From positions 1,798,001 through 1,862,000 of the forward strand of contig NZ_CP015596.1 in assembly GCF_001644575.1 (NCBI RefSeq): a stretch of DNA of 64,000 nucleotides. Direction: 5' to 3'. The notes beneath the pieces are model-generated. The model worked only from the letters and a program-made list of their open reading frames with translations. It ran no database searches and was not told where the DNA came from. How positions within the stretch are numbered: the stretch's first letter is position 1; every line of letters begins with the position of its first letter. The position numbers and the translations under genes were made by a program. This document shows positions 18,387 through 28,555 of this stretch, piece by piece. Origin of the DNA: Mycobacterium adipatum (GTDB lineage: Bacteria; Actinomycetota; Actinomycetes; Mycobacteriales; Mycobacteriaceae).

Positions 18387-20663
18387 GTGAACAGCCCCGA
18401 ACCCGAACCGGATCGCCGGCTCGGTCGCATTCGTCTCCTCGACGAGCAGCGCGTCAATCTCGACGGCTTCGCCGAACCCGACCCCGACCTGGGCATGATC
18501 TCGCACCTCTCGCCGAACGACCCGGAGCCTTCCTGGGTGGTCGACGAAGACGGCACGGTGCTGGAGATGGACTCCACGCCGGCCGCGGAGTTCGACGCGA
18601 TCGACGAGTTCGTCGTGCGCTACGCCGTCGACCACGCACAGGCTCCGGCATCGATGGCGATGGACGAGGTCGAGCTTGCGCGGCTCATCGTCGACTCCAG
18701 CGTGCCGCGCGCGGATGTCCTGACGGTGTGTTCGGGGCTCACCCCGGCGAAGATGGCGCGCGTCGTGGCTATGCTGCACCCCGTCGAGATCCAGATGGCG
18801 ATGATGAAGATGCGCGCCCGGCGCACGCCCGCCAACCAGGCCCACGTCACCAACCGGCTCGACGATCCACTGCTGATCGCCGCCGACGCGGCGACCGCTG
18901 TCTTGTACGGCTTCCGGGAGTTGGAGGCGACCGTCCCCGTGCTCGACGATGCGCCCGCGGTGGCGGTCGGCCTGCTGATCGGGTCCCAGGTACCCGCCCC
19001 CGGTGCGTTGACCCAGTGCTCGGTGGAGGAGGCCCGCGAACTGGAACTCGGTGTGCGTGGGCTGGTTTCGTACGCCGAGACGGTATCGGTGTACGGCACC
19101 GAGCAGGTCTTCACCGACGGTGACGACACCCCGTGGTCCAAGGCGTTCCTGACATCGTCCTACGCGTCGCGCGGCATCAAGATGCGGTTGTCCAGCGGTG
19201 CGGGCTCCGAGGTGCTGATGGGAGCCGCCGAGGGCAAGTCGATGAATTACCTGGAGGCCCGATGTGTCGCGCTGGCCAAGGGCATCGGCGCGCAGGGTGT
19301 GCAGAACGGTGGGGTGGACGGAGCCGCGATCACCGCCTCGGTGCCCGGCGGGGTCAAGGAACTGCACGCCGAGAACTTGATGGTGATGTTGCGTGGGCTC
19401 GAATCCTGCAGTGGCAACGACTCGTTGATGAGTGAATCCACCATGCGGCGCACCAGTCGCACGTTGCCGACGCTGCTGTCCGGATCGGACTTCATCTTCT
19501 CCGGCTTCGGATCGATCGTGCCCTACGACAACATGTTCGGGCCGTCCAACTTCAACGCCGACGACCTGGATGACTACCTGGTGATGCAGCGGGACTGGGG
19601 CGTGGACGGCGGCCTGCGGTCCTGCGACCCGACCACGCTGGAGTCCATGCGCCGCCAGGCCGCCGAAGCCACCCGGGCGGTGTTCGAATATCTCGGCCTG
19701 GCCGACTTCGACGACGACCACGTGGAAGCCGTTGTCGGGGCGGCTGGGTCGAAGGACCTGCCGGACAACGACGGGGTCAAGGTGCTGAGTGCGGCCCGGA
19801 TGATCGACCAGTCGGGGCTCACGGTGCTCGATGTCGTCACCGCGCTCGCCGAGACCGGATTCACCGACCTTGCCGACCGGGTGCTGGGGATGTCGCGGGC
19901 CCGGGTGATCGGCGACTACCTGCAGACCGCGGCGATCTTCGACGAGGAGATGAACGTGCTGTCCGCGCTGGAGGACCCGAACCACTACCGCGGGCCCGGA
20001 ACCGGATACCGGCCCACCCCCGAGCGGCAGGCCCAGATCGATACCGTGCGGCAGGCCCGCTCAGTGACCGACCTCGTCCGGGAACAGGCGGCGTTCGCGG
20101 AGCCGGAACGTCTGCGGGTGCTCGGCCCGTCCCTGGTCGGTGCCGATCCGCGCGAAGTCGTCGTCGGTGTGTCGCCGGCGTTCGGCACCAAGCTGTTCCG
20201 CACGCTGTCGGGGATGACGATCTACGACGCTCTCGAGCAGATCCTGGCCGGTCTGGAGGAGGAGAAGTGCGTGCCCCGGCTCGTCCGGATCGCCGACAGC
20301 ATCGATCTCGGATCGATCGGCAAGTCCGCCGCGGGGCTGTCCGGTTCCGGCATCGGGGTCGGCCTGCAAGCCAAGGGCACCACGTTGATTCACCGTCGTG
20401 ACCTGCCCCCGCTGGCCAACCTGGAACTGCTCAGCGTGGCGCCGCTCATCACTGCCGAGATGTACCGCATCATCGGGATCAACGCGGGCCGGCATGCCAA
20501 GGGCGCGACCCCGTCGCCCATGCGCAACGCCTACAGCGACGAGGCGATCACGGCGCGCTACCACACCCGGGTCGTGTCCATGGTTGCCATCGAACGCGCC
20601 GAATGCCCGGCGCTGCCGGGCCGCGAACGCCCCACCCACACGGACATGGAGTTCACGCGATGA
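18387..20663 (+). CDS. B12-dependent diol/glycerol dehydratase, fused large and medium subunits
   Basis: Adenosylcobalamin radical enzyme that would dehydrate 1,2-propanediol or glycerol to the aldehyde. The 758 residues equal PduC plus PduD: residues ~1-555 are the large subunit (SSYASRGIKMRLSSGAGSE, NYLEARCVALAKGIGAQGVQNGG, GSDFIFSGFGSIVPYDNMFG) and ~570-758 the medium subunit (VVVGVSPAFGTKLFRTLSG, SGSGIGVGLQAKGTTLIH, MYRIIGINAGRHAKGATPSP). In enterobacteria these are separate genes. The GTG at 18387 follows GAGAGAGG. The small subunit overlaps its end. No microcompartment shell gene is present. Confidence 0.88.
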   Translation: MNSPEPEPDRRLGRIRLLDEQRVNLDGFAEPDPDLGMISHLSPNDPEPSWVVDEDGTVLEMDSTPAAEFDAIDEFVVRYAVDHAQAPASMAMDEVELARLIVDSSVPRADVLTVCSGLTPAKMARVVAMLHPVEIQMAMMKMRARRTPANQAHVTNRLDDPLLIAADAATAVLYGFRELEATVPVLDDAPAVAVGLLIGSQVPAPGALTQCSVEEARELELGVRGLVSYAETVSVYGTEQVFTDGDDTPWSKAFLTSSYASRGIKMRLSSGAGSEVLMGAAEGKSMNYLEARCVALAKGIGAQGVQNGGVDGAAITASVPGGVKELHAENLMVMLRGLESCSGNDSLMSESTMRRTSRTLPTLLSGSDFIFSGFGSIVPYDNMFGPSNFNADDLDDYLVMQRDWGVDGGLRSCDPTTLESMRRQAAEATRAVFEYLGLADFDDDHVEAVVGAAGSKDLPDNDGVKVLSAARMIDQSGLTVLDVVTALAETGFTDLADRVLGMSRARVIGDYLQTAAIFDEEMNVLSALEDPNHYRGPGTGYRPTPERQAQIDTVRQARSVTDLVREQAAFAEPERLRVLGPSLVGADPREVVVGVSPAFGTKLFRTLSGMTIYDALEQILAGLEEEKCVPRLVRIADSIDLGSIGKSAAGLSGSGIGVGLQAKGTTLIHRRDLPPLANLELLSVAPLITAEMYRIIGINAGRHAKGATPSPMRNAYSDEAITARYHTRVVSMVAIERAECPALPGRERPTHTDMEFTR

Positions 20664-21019
20664 CCGCGCTTTCGCACTCGGGCCGCAGCGTTACCGACGT
20701 GACCGTCGAGGCCGCCTGCAACGGCGAACTCGCCCTCGACGACATCCGCATCAGCCGGCAGACCCTGCTGATGCAGGCGGAGAAAGCGGAGCGCAGCGGA
20801 TCGATGCAGCTGGGTCTGAACCTGCGTCGCGCCGCCGAGATGACCGCCTTGAGTGCGGCGGACATGCTGGCCTCCTACGAGGCGCTGCGCCCGGGTCGTT
20901 CGTCGTTCGACGAGTTGCAGGAGCTGGCGGAGCGGCTCGACGCCCATGACGCCCCCACCTGCGCGGCATTGGTTCGCGAGGCCGCCGTCGTGTATCGGCG
21001 GCGCGGCCTGCTGCGATGA
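20660..21019 (+). CDS. diol/glycerol dehydratase small subunit
   Basis: A 119-residue PduE/DhaC-like subunit completing the dehydratase heterohexamer. The conserved block LDDIRISRQTLLMQAEKAERSG and the terminal YRRRGLLR match the family, which usually runs to 130-175 residues, so it lacks most of the N-terminal extension known to serve solubility or shell targeting. Its ATG overlaps the fused-subunit stop (ATGA). Confidence 0.85.
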   Translation: MTALSHSGRSVTDVTVEAACNGELALDDIRISRQTLLMQAEKAERSGSMQLGLNLRRAAEMTALSAADMLASYEALRPGRSSFDELQELAERLDAHDAPTCAALVREAAVVYRRRGLLR

Positions 21020-21037
21020 CCGGCCTGCTGCGATGAC
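21004..21037 (+). repeat. 17-bp tandem duplication at the pduE / reactivase junction
   Basis: CGGCCTGCTGCGATGAC occurs twice head to tail, at 21004-21020 and 21021-21037. The first copy holds the pduE stop codon and an ATG overlapping it; the second supplies the reactivase ATG. Seventeen is not a multiple of three, so the copies are read in different frames. Confidence 0.95.
21016..21036 (+). other. six-codon relay ORF created by the duplication
   Basis: ATG at 21016 overlaps the pduE stop as ATGA and reads MTGLLR before TGA at 21034-21036, which itself overlaps the reactivase ATG at 21033 as ATGA. This looks like the ancestral ATGA coupling copied twice. Whether the mini-ORF is translated is inference. 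Confidence 0.6.
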
Positions 21038-22610
21038 ACTGTGGGCCGGTGTCGATATCGGCAATGCGACCACCGAGGTGGTGCTGTGTCGTGATCGCGA
21101 CGTGGTGACCAGTGCGCGCACCCCGACGCGCGGTGGCAAGGGTTCGTTGCGGGCGGTTGCGGGTGCGGCCCAACTCGTCCGACGGCTCGCCGACAAACAC
21201 GGTCTGACCGTCGACAGGGCAGCTTTCGCGCCGACCCCTCCGGTGCACTCGACCGTCGAACGTGTCCAGCTGGAGGTGCCGCGCACCGGTCGGCTCACCA
21301 TCGTCACCCGGGCGGCGGCGACCACCGCGGGTGACGCGGTCGGCGCCGGCGCCCCGGTGTCGGTCGAGCGTCTCGACACCGTGGAGCCGGGCCGGCCCGT
21401 CATTGCCTGCGCGGGGCCCGAACACGGCTACGCCGAGGTCGCCGGATGGGTGAACGCCGCCGTAGGCGCGGGCCGCGATGTCGCCGCGGTGCTGACCGCC
21501 AATGACGAGGCGGTGCTGGTGTCGAACCGGTTGGTGACCGCCCTGCCGGTCGTCGACGACGTCGACATCGAGCGTGTGCTGGCGGCCCAGCTGGTCGCCG
21601 TCGAAGTGCGCGAAGGGGTGTCGCCGCTGCAGCGGCTCACCGATCCGTTCTGGCTGGCCGACACCTTCGGGCTGGGTGATGACGAACGCGCCGACGCCAG
21701 GGTCGTCGCCGATCAGCTCTTCGACAGCGTGTGTGCGGTGGTGGCACTGGATGAAACGGCCGGCCGGCTCGAGTCGGCGCCTCCGCCCGAGCTGCCCTCC
21801 GGGCCGGCACACATCGTGTACCTGGCCGACATTGCCGCGCAGGCCAATTCGCGCCGCGGGTCGGTGACGGCCGACAGTCTGGTGATGGCGGCGATGGGCG
21901 CAGCCGGGGGTGCGCCTGCCGATGCCGACGCGCTCGCCGACGCATTGGGGGTGCCGGTCACCCGCATCGAATCCGAAGCCGACGCGGCGCGTGCCGGCGC
22001 GCTGACCACCCCCGGTATCCCGGCCGGTGTCGTGGTGGTGGACGTCGGCGGCGGCACCGTCGACGTGGTGGCCGCCGACGGCCGGGCGGTGCTACCGGGG
22101 GCGGGGCAGCTGTTGACGGTGGCCACGGCCACGGCACTGGACATCTCGATCAGTGCTGCCGAGTACGCCAAGCGGGCAGAGGCGGTCACCGCGGTCACGG
22201 TGCAGCTGGTGGAGGACGAACACGGCCGGCGCCGGTTCCTGGACGCGCCGATCGACGGTCGTTGCACGGGCTGGCTGCTGACCGCGGCGCCGAGCGGGCT
22301 GCTGCCGTTCACATCCGCGCTCTCCGGCGCGGAGTGGCGCAGCTGGCGGTTGGCGGCCAAGCGTCTGGTGATCGGGGGAAACGTGACCCGGGGTGTGCAG
22401 CAGGTCGCGTCCGGGGCGACGGGGGTGCTGCTGGTTGGCGGCGGAGCCGGCGACGACGAACTCGTCCGGGCGCTGACCGAGCAACTCGGCCGCGACGTCA
22501 CCGTGGGGCGTGGCAACGTCGCTGGTGGGTTGGGTCACCGCTTCGCGGTGGCGTATGGGCTCGTCGTGCTGGCGGCCGGCGGCGATCACCCCCGCACAGC
22601 CCACCCTTGA
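21033..22610 (+). CDS. diol/glycerol dehydratase reactivating factor, large subunit
   Basis: ATP-dependent chaperone that releases damaged cobalamin from the dehydratase (DdrA/PduG/DhaF family). The 525-residue ASKHA-like protein starts LWAGVDIGNATTEVVLC and has the second phosphate motif VVVVDVGGGTVDVV and LLVGGGAGDDELVRAL near its end. Known large subunits are ~600 residues, so this is a little short. The small reactivase subunit (PduH/DdrB) is not seen here. The gene ends just before the groES regulatory region. Confidence 0.85.
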   Translation: MTLWAGVDIGNATTEVVLCRDRDVVTSARTPTRGGKGSLRAVAGAAQLVRRLADKHGLTVDRAAFAPTPPVHSTVERVQLEVPRTGRLTIVTRAAATTAGDAVGAGAPVSVERLDTVEPGRPVIACAGPEHGYAEVAGWVNAAVGAGRDVAAVLTANDEAVLVSNRLVTALPVVDDVDIERVLAAQLVAVEVREGVSPLQRLTDPFWLADTFGLGDDERADARVVADQLFDSVCAVVALDETAGRLESAPPPELPSGPAHIVYLADIAAQANSRRGSVTADSLVMAAMGAAGGAPADADALADALGVPVTRIESEADAARAGALTTPGIPAGVVVVDVGGGTVDVVAADGRAVLPGAGQLLTVATATALDISISAAEYAKRAEAVTAVTVQLVEDEHGRRRFLDAPIDGRCTGWLLTAAPSGLLPFTSALSGAEWRSWRLAAKRLVIGGNVTRGVQQVASGATGVLLVGGGAGDDELVRALTEQLGRDVTVGRGNVAGGLGHRFAVAYGLVVLAAGGDHPRTAHP

Positions 22611-22640
22611 GTGCTAGCACTCTCATGTATAGAGTGCTAG
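22607..22640 (+). promoter_or_regulatory. CIRCE element and promoter of groES-groL1
   Basis: CTAGCACTC at 22614-22622, nine bases, then GAGTGCTAG at 22632-22640. This matches the HrcA operator CIRCE (TTAGCACTC-N9-GAGTGCTAA) apart from the outermost base of each arm, and keeps the nine-base spacing. TTGAGT at 22607-22612 and TAGAGT at 22630-22635, 17 bases apart, could be the -35 and -10, so HrcA binding would cover the promoter. Confidence 0.9.
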
Positions 22641-22773
22641 GTGGCACGCGGCCAGCCCCAGCGCCGGCACCCGCGACGACGGAGCGAAGGTGTGGACGCA
22701 TGCCGAACACCTGAAAACCAGAGGACCCGGAGCCAATCCGGACTCCGACCCAACAAAGTGGAGGGCTCCCATC

Positions 22774-23073
22774 GTGGCAGTCAACATCAAGCCACTCGAG
22801 GACAAGATCCTCGTTCAGGCCAACGAGGCCGAGACCACGACCGCTTCCGGTCTGGTCATCCCGGACACCGCCAAGGAAAAGCCGCAGGAAGGCACCGTCG
22901 TCGCAGTTGGCCCCGGCCGCTGGGACGAGGACGGCGAGAAGCGGATCCCCCTGGACGTTGCCGAGGGTGACACCGTCATCTACAGCAAGTACGGCGGCAC
23001 CGAGATCAAGTACGGCGGCGAGGAGTACCTGATCCTCTCCGCGCGTGACGTGTTGGCTGTCGTCAACAAGTAA
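22774..23073 (+). CDS. groES: co-chaperonin GroES (Cpn10)
   Basis: The 99-residue lid of the GroEL chamber. It has the family opening [18 protein letters not shown], the mobile loop [17 protein letters not shown], and the closing [18 protein letters not shown]. The GTG start at 22774 follows GTGGAGGG. A ~130-base leader separates it from the CIRCE promoter. Confidence 0.95.
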   Translation: MAVNIKPLEDKILVQANEAETTTASGLVIPDTAKEKPQEGTVVAVGPGRWDEDGEKRIPLDVAEGDTVIYSKYGGTEIKYGGEEYLILSARDVLAVVNK

Positions 23074-23082
23074 GCACCCGTG

Positions 23083-24797
<1,715 letters not shown>

Positions 24798-24814
24798 GTC
24801 ATAGCTCTACGGAG

Positions 24815-24847
24815 ACGCCCCCGGTCCTGTTGGGCCGGGGGCGTTTT
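24815..24847 (+). terminator. rho-independent terminator after groL1
   Basis: ACGCCCCCGG at 24815-24824 pairs with CCGGGGGCGT at 24835-24844 and is followed by TTTT. It lies 18 bases after the groL1 stop and is the cleanest intrinsic terminator in the window. Confidence 0.9.
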
Positions 24848-24887
24848 CGTGCGGGCACCGGCGAGCGGCGCCCTGTTTTCAGCATCC

Positions 24888-24905
24888 TGACACAATGTGA
24901 CGGTG
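24888..24905 (+). promoter_or_regulatory. extended -10 before the kinase gene
   Basis: TGA followed by CACAAT at 24891-24896 resembles an extended -10. Seven bases on, +1 would be at 24903, a GTG in frame with the reading frame that can also start at GTG 24897. The transcript may therefore be leaderless from 24903. No good -35 is seen. Confidence 0.45.
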
Positions 24906-26115
24906 GTTTCACCAGCGGAGCGACGCCTGGAACGGGTCCTGAGGCAGTACAACAGCGACGAACCCGTCGATCAGGACTACCTCGACATGTACCTGACCCC
25001 GCCGTCGTGGGGCCTCGATGCTCCCGTGGAGCGGGCGTTCGCATCGATCCATGAGCGGCTCGACAACGAGCTGGAGTTCTTGAACCAGAAAGCGCGCAGC
25101 GGAGGTCCGTTTGCCGGAGGGCACTTCAACGCTGACAACAGTCGCAGATTGCTCAATCTCATCGACGAGGTGGCCGAACTGAGAGCGGCCTTGGAAAAGG
25201 TCGGCAAGTCGCTGACGGTGTCCCCCGAATACCAGCGGGTACTGGACACTGCAAAGGACTGGCTGGTCGACAGTGGCGGGAGTCCGATACCCGAGGGCTT
25301 TGCGCCCGTGGTTCTGGAAAAGTATGACACCATTTTTGGTTTGGCCGATGCTGCGATCGAACTGTCCGAGCACTCGCGTGTTTCGCTCGTTCCAGTGGGG
25401 GAGGGGTCTTTCGCGCTGGTGCACAAATTTGTGGATCCGAACTACGACATCACCTTCGCCAGGAAGAAGCTGAAGTCGACCGCCGACGATCGGGGACGTC
25501 GAGCGGTTCCGTCGTGAGTACGAAATCATGAAGGGCCTGGACTTTCCCTACATTCTCAAGGTCTACCGGTACAACGAGGTGGAAAATTCCTACCTCATGG
25601 AGTTCTGCGAGAGCACGCTGGAGGAGTACGTCAAACGTCGAAACAACCAGCCGCAGTTTGACTTCAGCGTTCGCCGCAGGATCGCTCTCCAGTTCCTGTA
25701 CGGACTGAACTACCTTCATCTCAAAGGCATCTGCCACCGTGACTTGAGCCTGAAAAATATCCTTCTGCGGGTGTTTTCTGACGGGGCCGTGACGGTCAAA
25801 TTGTCGGACTTCGGATTGGCAAAGCCGAAAGAATCTGATTTCACCAGGACGGAAACCGAGATCCGCGGAACATTTGTGGATCCCGCTCTTAATAGGTTCA
25901 AGGATTTCGAGCCCGTCAACGACATCTACGTTGTCGGAATCGTTCTCTCGTACATTTTCAAGGGGGTAAGCCACCTCATCTCCGACTCCACTCCGTTGGC
26001 TGAGATCGTCCAGAAGTGTTCCCATTCGGATCCGGCGCAGCGGTATCAAACGGTCCTGGAGATAGTAAAAGCGGTCGAAGATCTGGACACCGAGCCGGAT
26101 GGCGCTCCGGCCTGA
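24897..26115 (+). pseudogene. protein kinase, split by an apparent one-base insertion
   Basis: Two reading frames, 24897-25517 and 25528-26115, together encode one eukaryotic-like kinase. The first has ~170 helical residues of unknown fold, then the glycine loop VGEGSFALVHK and the ATP lysine in FARKKLK. The second gives the αC helix (FRREYEIM, just upstream of its first ATG), the hinge EFCESTLEEY, the catalytic loop HRDLSLKN and the metal site SDFGLAK. The frames meet at CGGGGAC (25491-25497); dropping one G restores a continuous 405-residue protein through the β3-αC link. The DNA is less GC-rich than its neighbours, suggesting transfer. It may be a dead gene, an assembly error or, less likely, a +1 frameshift site. 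The final stop lies in the target duplication of the adjacent IS. Confidence 0.8.
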
Positions 26116-26120
26116 TTCAC
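26113..26120 (+). repeat. left target-site duplication of the IS element
   Basis: TGATTCAC directly precedes the left inverted repeat and is repeated exactly at 28377-28384. It includes the kinase stop codon, TGA at 26113-26115. Confidence 0.95.
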
Positions 26121-26145
26121 GGCTCTTCACAGATGAGGGTGTAGA
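26121..26145 (+). repeat. left terminal inverted repeat
   Basis: Twenty-five bases starting GGCTCTTCA and ending GAGGGTGTAGA. They match the complement of 28352-28376 except for a few bases in the middle. Confidence 0.92.
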
Positions 26146-26230
26146 GGTGGTTGGCGCGTCGTTGCCGGGATAGAGGTCGAGGTCTCTCGAAAATGAGGGT
26201 TCCTACACTCCTCATCCGAAAGACCTCGAC

Positions 26231-27553
26231 GTGCCTGACGCTACCGGTCGGGCGGGCTTCGCCTGCGCTGACCTGACGACTTTCTGCCGCCTCGACGAAC
26301 TTGGGCTGCAGGTGACCGGACAACGCCTTGAGCCCGGCCGTGCTGTGCTGGCGTGCCGGGTGACCGACGAGGACCGGTGGTGTCGTCGCTGCGGCGAAGA
26401 AGGCATCCCACGCGACAGCCTCACCCGTACTCTGGCCCATGAGCCGTTCGGGTGGCGCCCCACCACACTGCTGGTGACCATCCGTCGCTACCGGTGCGCC
26501 GGCTGCGCCCACGTGTGGCGACAAGACACCACCAGGATGGCCGAACCACGTGCCAAGCTGTCGCGGCGTGCTCTGCGGTGGGCGCTGGAAGCCATTGTCT
26601 GCCAGCATCTATCCGTGGCTCGCATCGCCGAAGCGCTCGCGGTGTCGTGGAACACCGCCAACAACGCGGTGCTGGCAGAAGGCCGACGGGTGCTGATCGC
26701 CGATCCGGCCCGTTTCGACGGCGTGGCGGTGATCGGCGTCGATGAGCACGTCTGGCGGCACACCCGTCGCGGTGACAGGTACGTCACCGTCATCATCGAT
26801 CTCACCCCTGTGCGTGACGGGACCGGTCCGGCTCGGCTGCTCGACATGGTCGAGGGTCGCTCAAAAAAGGCGTTTCAGGACTGGTTGGCCGAGCGGCCGC
26901 AGGACTGGCGTGACGGCGTGGACGTTGTTGCTATGGATGGCTTCTCCGGGTTCAAGACCGCTACCGCCGAGGAACTGCCCGAGGCGGCGACGGTGATGGA
27001 CCCTTTCCACGTGGTGCGCCTGGCTGGCAACGCCCTCGATGAGTGCCGCCGCCGGGTGCAGCTGGCGACATGTGGGCACCGCGGCCGCAAGTCCGACCCG
27101 CTCTACACCTGCCGACGCACCCTGCACACCGGTGCCGATCTGCTCACCGACCGCCAGCGCACCCGGCTGGCCGCCTTGTTCGCCGCCGACGCCCACGCAG
27201 AAGTCGAGGCCACCTGGCAGATGTATCAGCGCACCGTGGCCGCGTATCGTGAACCCGACCGCACGAAAGGCCGCACGATGATGGCGGCGCTGATCACCAC
27301 GCTGAGCACCGGCGTTCCCAAGCCGCTGACCGAACTGATCACCCTGGGACGGACCCTGAAGAAGCGTGCCGCCGACGTGCTGGCCTACTTCGACCGCCCC
27401 GGCACCTCCAACGGGCCCACCGAAGCGATCAACGGCCGCCTCGAACACCTGCGCGGATCCGCGCTGGGCTTCCGCAACCTCACCAACTACATCGCCCGGT
27501 CACTGCTCGAGACCGGAGGCTTCCGAACTCAGCTCCTTGCACCTCGGCAGTGA
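26231..27553 (+). CDS. tnpA: ISL3-family transposase TnpA
   Basis: The 440-residue DDE transposase of the IS. The N-terminus has zinc-ribbon pairs (WCRRCGEEG, YRCAGCAHVW) and a helix-turn-helix (LSVARIAEALAVSWNTANNAV). The acidic triad is the Asp in VIGVDEHVW, the Asp in VVAMDGFSGFK and the Glu in NGPTEAINGRLE. The GTG start at 26231 is the first plausible one inside the left end. Length and motifs are complete. Confidence 0.93.
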   Translation: MPDATGRAGFACADLTTFCRLDELGLQVTGQRLEPGRAVLACRVTDEDRWCRRCGEEGIPRDSLTRTLAHEPFGWRPTTLLVTIRRYRCAGCAHVWRQDTTRMAEPRAKLSRRALRWALEAIVCQHLSVARIAEALAVSWNTANNAVLAEGRRVLIADPARFDGVAVIGVDEHVWRHTRRGDRYVTVIIDLTPVRDGTGPARLLDMVEGRSKKAFQDWLAERPQDWRDGVDVVAMDGFSGFKTATAEELPEAATVMDPFHVVRLAGNALDECRRRVQLATCGHRGRKSDPLYTCRRTLHTGADLLTDRQRTRLAALFAADAHAEVEATWQMYQRTVAAYREPDRTKGRTMMAALITTLSTGVPKPLTELITLGRTLKKRAADVLAYFDRPGTSNGPTEAINGRLEHLRGSALGFRNLTNYIARSLLETGGFRTQLLAPRQ

Positions 27554-27560
27554 AGAGTCC

Positions 27561-28313
27561 TCAACGCATATTCGACGCGGCCAGAGCGTCATTGGTCTCG
27601 GTCACCGAGAAACGATCGGGGTGCCAGCCTCGGGGCAGCCAGTCGCGCATCTCCTGCGCACCCAGCCCCATCGGTGTTGCCCGCGGGTCGTACCCGCCAC
27701 GAACCCACGCAGCCAATTCCTCATAGCCGCCCAAGCCACCACAATCCTCCGGCGGGCAGGCCATCTTGCCCGCCAGGCACACCGGAGCCGAAGGTGGATC
27801 ATCGAGAACGTCTTCGACCACCAGCACGTGCTCCCATCCGTCGCCGAAGTCGTAGTCATAGAACAACCGGTCGCCCTTACCGGAGACCACCTGATCCAGG
27901 CGCACACCGTCCTCGACGAGACCGTCGTCGCCTTCGCTGAGATCAAATCTGGTGACGAAGTAGGCACGGGTACGCCGGTCCGCCCCGACACCGAACTTAT
28001 GCAGATGACCGTCCTGCCAGCCCATCGCAACCTGCAGCACGTCATGCAGCTCATCGAGCACGAGGTCACCCGGCAGGACCAGACGACGCCAGATCGGCGG
28101 CTTGGCGTACATCAGGTCGACCCGCACCCGGAAACCCCGCACACGCTCCGGCACAGCTCCCACCTCGGGTGTCGGTTCATCGAACACTCCCGCGAACAAA
28201 TCCCGGCCAGCATCGGCCATCAGCTGTTGCAGCATCGACAGGTCCACACCACCCCCGGACACCGCGCTCTTCCTCTTACTCTTCCGCTTCTCCTCCGGCA
28301 CACACCCAGCCAA
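27561..28313 (-). CDS. tnpR: IS1096-type passenger protein TnpR (pRiA4b ORF-3 family)
   Basis: A 250-residue protein of the PRiA4_ORF3 family, the second gene of IS1096. Characteristic segments are RVDLMYAKPPIWRRLVLPGDLVL (in two parts), VAMGWQDGHLHKFGVG, YDYDFGDGWEHVLVVE and the Cys pair in CPPEDCGGLGGYEEL. IS1096 TnpR was first proposed as a resolvase, but the fold is not a known recombinase and the role is unproven. It converges on tnpA with 7 bases between and starts close to the right inverted repeat. Confidence 0.88.
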   Translation of the reverse strand: MAGCVPEEKRKSKRKSAVSGGGVDLSMLQQLMADAGRDLFAGVFDEPTPEVGAVPERVRGFRVRVDLMYAKPPIWRRLVLPGDLVLDELHDVLQVAMGWQDGHLHKFGVGADRRTRAYFVTRFDLSEGDDGLVEDGVRLDQVVSGKGDRLFYDYDFGDGWEHVLVVEDVLDDPPSAPVCLAGKMACPPEDCGGLGGYEELAAWVRGGYDPRATPMGLGAQEMRDWLPRGWHPDRFSVTETNDALAASNMR

Positions 28314-28351
28314 CCAGACACCCCAATCACAGGCCGACAGCAGCTGACCGT

Positions 28352-28376
28352 TCTACACCCTCAATCATGAAGAGCC
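28352..28376 (-). repeat. right terminal inverted repeat
   Basis: TCTACACCCTC at the inner side through GAAGAGCC at the outer end, the inverted partner of 26121-26145. Confidence 0.92.
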
Positions 28377-28384
28377 TGATTCAC
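28377..28384 (+). repeat. right target-site duplication of the IS element
   Basis: TGATTCAC, identical to 26113-26120. The 171 bases from here to the next gene at 28556 show no ORF, repeat or promoter I can support. Confidence 0.95.
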
Positions 28385-28555
28385 TCAGATCTACGGCGGA
28401 TCATTTTCGAAGCATCGTGCAGAGCGTGTGTGCTACCGCTGGTGCGCAATCGGGCGTCGCCCTAGATCCCTAGATTGAGGACCGCTTCCTGCGCCACTCG
28501 ACTTGGCCTCAATACCTTCGTCTGCTGCGCAACGATTGTGGTTGTGCAGGATCGT

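Larger units (their letters stand above)
26121..28376 (+). mobile_element. IS1096-like insertion sequence, ISL3 family
   Basis: A complete 2256-bp element with 25-bp imperfect terminal inverted repeats (26121-26145 and 28352-28376), a perfect 8-bp target duplication, an ISL3-type transposase and a convergent passenger gene. The two-gene layout, size and 8-bp duplication are those of IS1096 of M. smegmatis. Both genes are intact, so it looks recent and possibly active. It sits directly after the kinase gene and kept that gene's stop codon. Confidence 0.95.

Noticed and set aside
25491..25527. Programmed +1 frameshift making the full kinase
   Set aside because: Possible, but no recognisable slippery codon, pause element or stop-codon context is seen at the join; a one-base insertion is simpler.
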